A DNA stretch of 64,000 nt, taken from the NCBI GenBank assembly GCA_033060915.1, contig CM065389.1, positions 11,726,501 through 11,790,500 on the forward strand, in the 5' to 3' direction. The notes beneath the pieces were generated by a model. The model was given only the letters and a program-made list of their open reading frames with translations. It was not told where the DNA came from and did no database searches. Made by a program: the position numbers and the translations under genes. Source of the DNA: Euryodendron excelsum (taxonomy: Eukaryota > Streptophyta > Magnoliopsida > Ericales > Pentaphylacaceae). Below are positions 26,001-36,100 of the stretch, piece by piece (position 1 is the stretch's first letter; each line of letters opens with the position of its first letter).

Positions 26001-29000
26001 TGGATTATAGTTTCCATACTGTTGGTACAATAGGTTAGTTCATGGTAATTTTCTTGTGGTTATAAACTTTTAAATTGGCATATGGAACCCAAATGAGCTG
26101 AGGGGTTTAGCCAATGCCCGGGTCATCTGGTGTTTCTTGGCTGTATGCTTGACAAATTATTGACATGTGCAATATGCATTGCAACTAGTGTGTGCTTGCA
26201 CTTCCTACTCTCTGTACTGTTAAAAGCAAAGAGAAATTATGTAATGATGGGGAAAAAAAAACAATATAGGGATTTGAGCACGTAAATTGTAAGTTGTAGA
26301 ATGAAAATTAAAGCAAAATTTTGAGTGTACTTTGCCTACATTATCGGTGCTCCAAATCAATAATTTGGGAGTATCAATTCTCATTTGTCATCGTATATTG
26401 TTCATTTGTTAACTTGCATGGGGGTTGTTTATGTGGCCAATTCTTTGAGCCATACTATATTTGAATTTATCATGTACGTGATTAGAAAATGGAATTTGAA
26501 AGTCTAAGACACTAATCCCATCCTATGTGGCCTCAGATGCTTACATCTATTATATTGTCGAGAATGCGAGTTAGTAAGAAATTAATGTTCAATAACATCA
26601 TGAATTGATGGAAGTTCAATATGGTGACTGCCAACTTTGATATGCATTTTGACTTGATTGGTATTTGGCTTACATTGTGACTTAGCATTTGGCATGAAGT
26701 CAAGGTGATCTGATGTATACTATCTGATTATATGGACATCTTCTTCTACTGGCAGCTTATACGAGAGCTCAGGAAAGGTCGTGCATTTGATGGATGGTCT
26801 GAAGGTACTTTAAATTTTCCGCCAACCTATAAATATGAGTTAAACTCAGAGAAGTACTATGGGGAGGATCCGAAGGTTGGGAGGCGTACTCCAGCATGGT
26901 ATGCATCTGCAATCTTTTGCTTTTCTCATGGGGTTTAATCCCACTTCTGATCATCATAAGTTATTTGACTGCTTTATGTCCTGTGGATGCATTAGTCGTT
27001 TATGCTAGTTTCTGGTTACTGTATTGTTTAAATGACCTCTCCACTGAAAATTATAACTACTATCTATCAGAGTTTTTTTTTCTTCTGTTCTTTCTTTTTT
27101 TTTTTTCTTCCCCTGAGATATATGTCATTTTTTTTATTACTATTTGCATGTTCTTTTATTGTGTCCTTGTCTCTTACGAATGCATCTTGTTATGTGTGCT
27201 TGTTTTCTGTGGGGTAATCATTTTTTTTATTTTTTTCTTTTGGTTTCTATTGTTTAACAAAATTCTTCGTTGAATTGGATCTGTTTTCTTTCTTGCATTA
27301 TTATTTGCTTGATTTCCTTTTATATTTGTCAATATTTCGATCTTTGCTTGTTATTTCTAGTCGGTACAAACTAGTATTTACTGAAGCTTGTATCATCTCT
27401 GTCTGTCACATCACATTTATCTAATCAAGGATTTTTAAGGTATAATAACGTAAACTAGAATTCAAGTTCTGGTCCTGCAGTGCTTTGTGTTATGTTCTGT
27501 CTTAAAACCATTCTCTGCAAACTGATACATTTCCTTCATTGTTTATATATGCTAGAGACATGGTACTGATATGCACTGTTGAACGGAGATAAGTATTTGG
27601 GAATGATGTGGAGCTTGAGTATTTTATCATTGTAGGGACATAAACCTGTCTATTGAGTCACCTTTACATTGGTTATTCTTTATTGAAAAATAAACAGATG
27701 AAAACTTATTGGTAATATGAAAGCCTCATAAATACTTGAAAGGGCAATATATGGACCATTGGAGGCATACTTGGTTACAAAAATTAGAACCATGACTAAC
27801 AATTGAATAGGATTCAGTTCATTGTCTGTTTTGTTGTTTTTATTTCTGAAGCATAAAAATAAATAATAAAAAAAAGCAGTTTATGCCCACTGTTTTGCTG
27901 ATATGTGCAACAAGATGGGAAAAAATGACTGAGTTATTATTGTTGTTGGTTGAGAACTATACGTTGTGTCTATGGGAGGGGCCTAGGTGTTCATCATTTT
28001 ATTTTTAGTACACATCCATGTGTATCCTGCACACATATGCTTATGTGTATATGCATGCCACTGATCTAGGTTTAACCCTTAGTTGCTGTAAAACTTTTTA
28101 TTCTTACACCTCTCGATAGCTTTTTGTGTGAAATAAAATTTTCCAAGATTACTATTGGATTGTGTCCTTTCCATGCCCGTCATACTAGTCAAATTTTGAG
28201 TTATCGGAGATTAGGAGCTTTCCTATCTATGTATCTCCCAGAAATTGTGTTATTATTACAGGGATGTGAGTTCCTAAATCTGATGGCCAACTAATCTGTT
28301 TGGGTAGGTGGAAAGATCAGGCACTTAACTACTAGCAACCCTTGAGGGACTTGTAGCCTTGAGCAAGCTGCAAATGTAAAACTTTTTGACGAAATTGCAT
28401 TTCATAAAACTGACTGTTGGATTAGATACTCTTATATGTTCATCTAGCGTGCCAAACTTTAAGTTGGGAGTTCTCTTATCTGGATAGTGGTCTTAGTAAG
28501 AGTCATATTATATGTATAGTATGCGAGTTGATGGATGAGATAGTTGTCGATTTTCGATTGATTTGAAAATTGGCATGCATGATGGGCATGGGAAGAATAT
28601 CTAATCTAACGGCCAGTTTTGTGAGATGTGAAGCTGTCAAAAAGTAATGAACAGTCTTAATTTTACACTTGTATGTTGATCCTAGCACATAAGAAGATTT
28701 TACTACGACTGGCCAACATCAAACGTAAAACATGACAAATCAAAATTAAGCAAACCCCCAACTATTTTATGATAAATATTCCAGGCTGCATTTTGTGTCT
28801 ATTGATTGATTGATTTTGTTTTCCTTGTTGTTTTGAATGCTTATTTGCATACAGGCTTTTACACATCTTCTTCTTTCAGGTGTGATCGCATTCTTTCATT
28901 TGGGAAGGGATTAAGGCCATTAAGCTACAGGAGAACAGAGCTTACACTTTCTGATCATCGACCTGTCAGTGCTTTGTATATGGTAGAGGTTGAGGTGTTT

Positions 29001-29084
29001 TCTCCTAGGAAGCTACAACGAGCACTCACATTCACTGATGCGGAGATTGAAAACCAGGACATTGTAGCAGATAAGGGGAATTGA
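13613..29084 (+). CDS. IP5P: Type I inositol polyphosphate 5-phosphatase, copy 1 (IP5P1/IP5P2-like)
   Basis: Predicted exons: 13613-13648, 13838-13949, 14122-14196, 15098-15170, 15305-15409, 15735-16590, 19797-19981, 24123-24231, 26756-26898, 28880-29084; all junctions are GT-AG and in phase, giving 632 aa. Family hallmarks are visible: GTWNVGG (residues 103-109), GFQEIIPLNAGN (134-145), an acidic Ser/Glu-rich plant insert (about 150-330), QMVGMFLTIWVR, MGYIGNKGSIS (about 413-423), catalytic WLGDLNYRI (485-493), RTPAWCDRIL (561-570) and SDHRPV (589-594). The family is Mg-dependent, removes the D-5 phosphate from IP3 or PIP2-type substrates and so limits IP3/Ca signalling. An alternative unspliced start at 13,772 stays in frame and gives an N-terminus (SWAEICC...CLQLFW) that, from memory, resembles Arabidopsis IP5P1. 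Relative to copy 2 a 1-bp insertion near 29,080 (GGGGAA versus GGGAC) causes TGA at 29,082, removing about 15 C-terminal residues beyond the catalytic domain. Confidence 0.9.
17518..17998. mobile_element. MITE-like element in intron 6 of copy 1
   Basis: Ends CTAAGAAGCACGGA and, inverted, CTAGGAACCACAGA form imperfect terminal inverted repeats. The interior is rich in GGACACGG / CCGTGTCC words in opposite orientations near the two ends. The same element sits at the equivalent place in copy 2 (37,203-37,701), so it predates the duplication. Confidence 0.5.
18600..19400. other. Intron 6 sequence with TE-like character, unresolved
   Basis: Contains TTGATGCCATGTTGGACACTCAC (19,346 region), reminiscent of the inverse of an initiator-Met-tRNA primer-binding site, and TTTAAGCGGTAAGGGAACGG. 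It is shared with copy 2 (about 38,270-39,030). Minus-strand open frames here (18,654-18,899; 19,121-19,363) carry no recognisable domain. Possibly an old retroelement edge; not proven. Confidence 0.25.
20041..20079. repeat. (CT)n microsatellite in intron 7, copy 1
   Basis: Uninterrupted CT dinucleotides of about 39 bp. The equivalent tract in copy 2 (about 39,678-39,709) is shorter. A second (CT)n is at about 22,362-22,385 (copy 2: about 42,611-42,641). Confidence 0.95.
21348..21530. repeat. Local direct duplication of about 86 bp in intron 7, copy 1 only
   Basis: AGTATTAAGATAGATTACA, then GTGGATAATCTTGTGTTCTTTC, ATAAGATTTTTTTTC and CTAAAAATAGATCCTAA occur twice in a row. Copy 2 has the sequence once (about 41,703-41,790), so copy 1 duplicated it after divergence, or copy 2 lost one unit. 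Confidence 0.85.
22471..23846. mobile_element. Solo LTR (1,376 bp) in intron 7 of copy 1
   Basis: The element starts TGTAACACCC and ends CATGACA (TG...CA), flanked by an exact 5-bp duplication GTTGG (22,466-22,470 and 23,847-23,851). Copy 2 has the empty site with one GTTGG (TTGACTGTTGGACCTTATTG, about 42,710). An internal CTATAAATAG (about 22,759-22,768) would be the LTR TATA box. No internal domain, primer-binding site or second LTR is present, so it is a solo LTR left by LTR-LTR recombination. The TGTAACACCC start favours a Ty3/Gypsy origin (from memory). Confidence 0.92.
24927..25665. repeat. Tandem repeat in intron 8, period about 182-191 bp, four units (copy 1)
   Basis: GTAGCAAATATCTAATG begins units at 24,927, 25,109, 25,300 and 25,482. 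Each holds TTGGCCTTGTACTC, GGTGATATGCACTTAATT, GTGTGGGTCGG (GTGTGTGTCCG in the last) and an (AT)n stretch whose length changes the period. Copy 2 retains one partial and two full units (about 45,530-45,945; unit starts 45,635 and 45,813), next to an LTR fragment. Confidence 0.88.
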
Positions 29085-31540
29085 TGTTGGAATAAGCCAC
29101 TTGCTATTGGGAGAGGTGAGTACCCTGTCATGTCTATTTCAATTGCACAAACAATAGGTTTTTTCTTGATAAGCCATGATTTGTTTCAAAGGCTTGCACA
29201 AATAGGTTGATGTAGGGCCTATGCAAACAAAGCCTCTGAATAGTTCTTATGTTATGCAAAACACTTTTAGGCCAACACCTTCAAATTCACAATGTTAATC
29301 GGGAAATAATGTTATTTACAGCCGGTTATTTGGTGGGTTAAGGCTTGGAATTGCTGATTTCTGAATATGAAGGGAAATGTGCGTTTTGGATCCGATTAAT
29401 TCGAGGTTTCCTGTGTATAAGTGGTTCTAAACTTAGAAAATCGCTAGTAAGAAGTTCTGTCAGTGATAAGCATAAAGCAAAGAAGAACTTGCATGAGAGA
29501 GAATAAACAACAGACTACCAATTATCTTCACTCAAACTCTTTAAATTCAGTCTCAATTCATCCTTAGCCTGCTCTGACACATCTCTAGAAAACTTACGAG
29601 TTCTGTGAACAAGTAACAAATTTTCAACTAAATAGGACTCAAATATTACTTCTGAACTTCAGTGGATTCGTTTGCAATGCAAGGCAGCATAAAAACATTT
29701 ACAAATTAGGTGGTTTGTAAGAGTCCACAAAGTAGTCACAACTTGTGAGGACAGTCTTTAAGTTCTAAATGGATCTTGAGTAAATGCTCACTAGAATAAG
29801 AACAGATAAATCATATTACCAAAGGATTGACGGTGTAGAGATCAACCACTATAAGTTTTAAGATTCCCAATATGTGTCCATATCAATCAAAATCATTACG
29901 GCTTCCTACTTGATGTTGTATGTGTAAGAAGTCAGAAGAGATTGTGGAGCATTTTTTCACCGTGAGGTAGTTAGGTAATTTTGGAGTATGCTTTTTTCTG
30001 TTTTTAGTGTACACTGGGTGTTGCCAATATCAGTTCTTCATCTATACCAGTGTTGGCTAGGTGGTATCAATTGAAAATGGTGAAATAGCATGGAAGGTGG
30101 CACCAATGTGCTTAATGTGGTGCGTGTTGCAGGAGAGCACTGGACACACTTTTGAGGATTTAGAGTCGAATAAGCTTGGGTTTGAAATTAAGATTTTCTT
30201 CATCCTAGAATGAAAGTTGTTGACTTTTCTACCCCTCGAGAACCCAATGAAAATTTTCGAGGGTGAATAAGTATATTATTGTTGGCTTAAAATCTATAGT
30301 GTCATAGCCTAAAATCGAAATAAAAGATGTGGCTAAGGCTGGTCCTGTTTTTCTTTATGCCATTCTCACCATTTATACACTGTCAATATCAGATTGAGTG
30401 CTCCTTCAGTGGGAATTGCAACACTTATGCTGTGAGAGCTTGATATTCATTGTTTGGCATATTTTGTAACAACCTCAATAGACTCCTGATTGCGTCCAAT
30501 TAATTAACTGTTTGTGCTTGGAATATGCATATCATTAGGCTTCTTTTCTGCTATATTTGAATATATCCCTCTGAACGTGACTTGTCTGCCGCTACAGGAT
30601 GCAGATTGAGAGGGTTAGAAGGGGTTAATTTCTGACACAACTGGAAGATGCTCTGATTGAGGGATCATATGATTTGTGGAAATGTCTGTGTACGAATTTT
30701 TTTTGCCCATAGCTTCTATGAATAATTAGTTTTCAAGGTGTTTTGTTCCAGTCAGTGTATATTTACGTATCTTGCGCTACAGTAATCATATGTTATGTAA
30801 CAATAATCATTAATCTTCTTTTTTTTTTTTTTTTTGCCAGAACTCTCACTAATTGCGTGGAAATCTACATGTTGCGAGTCAAAAATAATTCACAGTTTCT
30901 GCTTTCTTTTGGATACCAAATTCTTTTGATTCCTAGCTGTCTCTATTTGATTCTGCTCTGCTGAATAATACAATCCACTCAGCAGTTCTGTAACTAGAAA
31001 TCGTATGAAGATATCAATTGTTGACAGAGTTATGCCCTTATTAACTGTGTTTGCCTGTAAGTAAATAACTTCGTTATTTTTCTAGCTTTTTGATGCATCT
31101 CTTAACAGCAGAGCATAGTTTAAGGCTGCACTCAGACAAAAGCCAAGTTTGACGCTGTTATTAGTAAATTATCTCTTATTGATTGACAACAAAAGAAAAT
31201 ATACTTTTTTGAGAAAATGCATATTTTTTGGGGAAGCATTTCTTAATTTTCTCCTCATGTTATGCTCTTAGCTCATCTAGATTATGATTTTTTATTTCAA
31301 ATCAAAGGTCTTTTGCCAAAGAACCAGAGTAAGCCGAGTTGTTCAACCAAGAATGAAAAGCTGAAAAACGAAAAACTGGGCCCTTTACAGAGAGTCTGAT
31401 AAATCAGAAATAAAATACCTAGGTTGCAAGGAAGGGAAGGATAGAGCACCACTTCGACTCATCAAGGATTCCTTGGGAAAATTGTAGGTTGGTTATTTGA
31501 AGAATTTGGTGCTGACTCTGTGAACAACTCATAGGCTTGA
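29085..31540 (+). other. 3' flank of phosphatase copy 1 including disused last coding exon
   Basis: Sequence homologous to the last exon of copy 2 is present at about 30,599 (CTACAG/GATGCAGATTGA). Because of the upstream frameshift it would now be untranslated 3' UTR. Remaining sequence to 31,540 matches copy 2 with small indels, including about 110 bp present only here near 29,340-29,455. No other gene seen. Confidence 0.6.
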
Positions 31541-31930
31541 ATAAATATAACTCTAAAAAATTAGTAATTTGAGAGTTATTTGAAAAAAAGTTGAGGATAA
31601 ATTAAAAAATAGAAGTGAATTTTGAAAAAAATCACATTTTCAATTTTTTTAATTTTTACTTTTATTTTCGCTTTTCATACGTTTAAGGAAATGAAAAGTT
31701 TGAAAAACCATTTTTTTTATTCCGGTTTTCATTTTGTAAGAAAAACTATTTTAGTAAATTTGAAAACTGTTTTCTAAAATGAATTATTTTAAAAAGTTTT
31801 TTTAAAACATCAATTGTAAAACAATGTTTTTGGATCAATTTTGTTTTTCATATTTTAAAAAATGTAAAACAATTTTCAAAAACAAACCAAAAGCAGTAAA
31901 ATTATAAGCATTTTTTTGAGAAAAAGGAGC
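31540..31930. repeat. AT-rich dispersed repeat in copy 1 3' flank
   Basis: Homopurine/homopyrimidine-like A/T sequence with GAAAACTGTTTTCTAAAA, shared with copy 2 (51,830-52,200) and resembling the repeats at 11.3 and 12.2 kb. Probably an old MITE; no clear termini. Confidence 0.4.
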
Positions 31931-32443
31931 GGTAGAATCGTCTTTTAGGTGGAGCAAACTCAGCTTAAAGTATAGGAATATTGTCCGAAACAGTTAACAC
32001 CATAACCAGCAAACTAACTTTCCATACTCTTCAAACGTCACACTAGAGTAAATATTGAGTATAACAGTGGTACCATATCGTCATGCTGATGTGTACAACA
32101 GATCAATAAATTAGAGTCACATAATCAGGTAAATCCTAATCAAGCTACATCAGGTCAATAAATTAGAGTCACATAATCAGATAAATCCTAATCAAGCTAT
32201 TTTCTCCAGGAAGTGGCAGTAAATGCAACCCACAGCAACATTGTACATTCAAATCAGTATCTCATTTAGAGTACTCACAATGTTTCTTCTCAAGGTAACA
32301 CTCAACCCTCATGTTTCTGCCTCTTTCTTTGTCTTCTTCATCATTATTTTCCTTCTGTTTTGCAGACATGGAGATTAACAGCTTTTGGTCCTTAAGGGTA
32401 CTTCAATTTCACCAATGCCGGTTACTTGTTAGTCCCACTTCAT

Positions 32444-32785
32444 ATATATATATATATATATATCTATGCATAACTGTAGTGAAAACTAGGCGGTTTCCTT
32501 CATTAAATACGTGGACACACATATTTTGTAGATGAGATTTCAATTTATCTAACAATGAAACAATTAGCACGTGTAAAATTATGGTTAAAAATGGTATGAA
32601 CTGGCAAATCTTTACTGCAGCTCAACCTAATTTGAGATAATGCCATTTTCCTCTTGTACTGGTAGAAGCACACGTGCATTGCACGTGAAGTTCTTTCAAT
32701 TATGAAACAATTGATTTTTTTTTTTTAATTTAAGTTAGCTTTTTACAACCTAACCTATTTGTTAACCTGAGTATGCAATTTAATA
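32444..32785. other. Spacer between the two duplication units
   Basis: This spacer is not part of the repeat. It starts in an (AT)n tract and contains the hairpin CACGTGCATTGCACGTG near 32,670-32,690 next to ACTGG. A related sequence, CACGTGCAAATGCACGTAC, lies at about 32,918 inside the start of copy 2. Such hairpins occur near the 3' ends of plant Helitrons, so the duplication may have been sealed inside transposon debris; this is inference. Confidence 0.35.
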
Positions 32786-33167
32786 ATAATTATATTTTTA
32801 TAAATAAGAATTATCATGATATAAATTTTAAATTTTTATGTGAATAACTATCATTTAATTACATTATTTTCGTAATAAATTTTTTAAAAATTTTATATTT
32901 GTATGATATTACTATCACGTGCAAATGCACGTACAGCCGCCTCTAATTAACTTAATAAGCCAACTCCGTTATTATTCTAAAATGTCCATTATGATTTTTG
33001 TACCGTTGAACGGTGGTATAAGCGGCCACTACCATTGGCTTTCGACCCGGGTGGTTACTCTTTAACCTGCGCACCCCTCTTCTTCAGCAACGGCTAAAAC
33101 ACGACATTTAATTTGTTCTCCTTGTTTGTGCTTGTTGCGTTCACTCTATTTCTGTAGCCTGTCAAAA

Positions 33168-36100
33168 ATGAAGCGAAGCTCAAAGCAGCGTAATCCACCC
33201 GAGGTAATTTAATTCTCTCTCTTTCTATAAATATACTTTGTATGTAAACACTCTCTCCAGAGAGAATCCTTTGTTTTATAGAGGGGTTTTTTTTTCTCTC
33301 TTTATCTTTCTTTGCGATGACTCGTGAGGAATTGCTGAGAAGTTGAGCTGAAATATGTTGTTTCGGTTGCACATGCCTACAGCTCTTCTGGCCAAAAGTC
33401 GTCATGCGCAAATGGCTCAACATCAGCGCTAAGGAGTCCGATTACAGCGCCGACGCCGAAGACAGCGGTTCCGATATCGATTCCGATCCCGAAGGTCGGA
33501 GATAAGAACTATCAACTATCAACCCAGGAAACTGCAAAACTCCACAATTTTGCTCAATTATGATATCTAGACAATAATGAAAATTTCAGTTTATATCTTC
33601 TATTTTTGAAGAATTTGTTCTAGGGTTTAAGTTTGATTGTAAAAGTGTTTTTTTTTTTTTTTTTTTTAGCAGAAGTTTTCGAATGTGATGGTAAACCGCT
33701 ATTTCGGGATGGCAACAAACGGGATGAAGTTGAGAATGATCCTACTGGTAATGCGCACTGTTTAAAGTTCAAATCTTGATGTGTTTAATTTTTATTTTTA
33801 TTTTTTGAAATTTTTGACATATTAGATAACTGCTTGCACTTCATGGACTTTGTGTATCGTGAATTGACTAGGAAAAAAGGTTTTGCCTTTACTTTGCTGA
33901 AGAGTCGATATGTATGACTTTAGTCGATAGTCGATATGTATGACTTTTAGGAGTGGTCTTGGAAACATAGTTTTAGAAAGTCATCAATAAGATTCTTGAT
34001 TTTCTGTAGCCTATTGTTGTTGTCTCTTTTGTGGATGACATGTAGTTAATTGCACTATTAATTTATTACATATGGCAACAGTTAGGTATAAGTGCATAAC
34101 CATTATTTGCTTTATCTAAGTGAAGAAATCTTCAGCGGAGGAATTGACTTTTTTAAATTGTAAAGAGCACTCTTAAGTTAAATGATGAAAGCTAAGGGAA
34201 AAAAATGAAACATGGGTCAATGTGGTGTAGTGTCCTTTGTTTTTTTTTTTTTTTTTTTTTACATACTTGTTATGGGATGGTCAGTTTTATTATACAGCAA
34301 ACTTTTTTTAAGTTCTATAAAATTTGATGTGAAATTAATTCATTTCAATGTGGGTTCCAGAAATATTCTTATTTGATGTCCTATATATACCCTTTGCTAA
34401 GCCCTTTTCATGATTTGTCTTGCTATTATATTGTTAACTATTTCAAAGGTCCTGTGGATTTCAAAGTTATTTTTCTTTCTTGGTTGCTGTTTGGTTGATA
34501 TGATTTTTTCTTGGTTACTTGAGCCCTTTACTACAAATTTGACAACGCAATGGGGTGCCACTTGGCTAATAGGGCCAATAGTAATTTCTAAGGAATTTTT
34601 TCCGCTTTATCTTTTGTTGAATTTATGTCATAAAAATGCTTAATAAGTTACATTATACAATTTGATTACATTTTGGTCCATATTTCTTCTGGACTCAGAT
34701 GCTCTTCCAAGATTAAGAAGACAACAATCGGAGACATTTAGGGCACAGTATATAAACACAAAGGAAATCAGGTTAGTTAGCTCTTCTCATGTACATTGAA
34801 ACAGAAGCTGAATGGCCTTAATTTGGCGAGTTTAAAAACTACTTGTTTTTGTGGTTCTGTTAGTCATGCCTTTATATCTTTTTCTGCTGTCTTTTTTGTT
34901 TCTAGAGTATGTGTTGGTACATGGAATGTTGGAGGAAAGCTTCCACCTGATGACCTAGACATTGGAAGTTGGTTAGATATAAGTGAACCTGCTGACATAT
35001 ATGTGATTGGGTAAGTGCTTAATGGGTTGGTTTATGGAATTCCTCTGGTTGCGCTGTTTCTATTAGAGCATCATACCCATGGAAATCATTTCTTCATCTG
35101 GAAATGGTGGTTATATCATTTTCTTTTGATCCAGTCCATTTTATTTTACTACTGTAACTCTTATTGAAGTACATTAGGTTAGTTTTTTTTTTTTTGGTTG
35201 AATTTTTTATTCCTTGTGTGTGCATGTGTGCATGTGCACTCGCATATCTATATCCTCTTCTTAAATACCAGCATTAAGGGACTCCATATGTTTCTTTTGC
35301 ATGAGAGAGTGCATTTCAGAATAATCAGTATGCTATGTATTTACAGTTTTCAGGAGATTATTCCATTAAATGCTAGCAATATCTTGGGTACTGAAGATAG
35401 CCGCCCAGTGATAAAATGGGAAAACCTTATCCGTGAAAACCTTGATAGAATTCAACCTGCGAGTTCAAAATTTAAATGCTACAGTGATCCCCCTTCTCCT
35501 TCAAGGTTTAAGCCATCTGATGATGCCCCAGATATAGAAGATGAAATAATGCTTGAATCTGATAGTAATGGTGAGGAGGATATCCATCCGTTAAATGAAG
35601 AATCCCATGGTTTTGATGAAGTCAGGGATGGATCAGTCACAGGTGAAAATGCGTTTATGGATTCTGAAACTTCTGGTGATGATGCCCTTTTAAGCCTGCC
35701 AGTTCGACAGGATTTAGAGAGGCAATTTTCTTCTCCAAAGAAGCTGGACAGGTTGAACTGCTTTAGGACAGAAGACTGTACAGGAAAAGCAGAAGCATCG
35801 CTTTCTCAACACAATAGCAAATTAATGAAAACCCTCAATGGGACAGCGAGGATAGGTTTGAGATGGCCAGAGCCACCACTGGAACTGCTGGCCAAGCATG
35901 TTTTAGAAAGACCTAAGAGAGTGCATCCAGAGGCAGCTTTGCTTGCAGACCTTGAATCCCTTATGTACCGGAAAAGAAGACCCCAATTTGTAAGAATAGT
36001 AAGCAAGCAAATGGTTGGAATGTTTCTCACAATCTGGGTTCGCAAAAGCTTGCGTAGGCATATCCAGAACTTAAAGGTGTCTACTGTTGGTGTTGGTGTT

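Noticed and set aside
26896..27273. Hydrophobic 125-codon frame after exon 9 (and 47,257-47,818 in copy 2)
   Set aside because: It is the T-rich start of intron 9; the donor CATG/GTATGC and the next exon are conserved in both copies.
32311..32535. Acceptor-like TTTTGCAG followed by ATGGAGATTAACAGC as an extra coding exon
   Set aside because: Far beyond the stop codon, runs into an (AT)n tract, and no phosphatase family member is known to me with such an extension.
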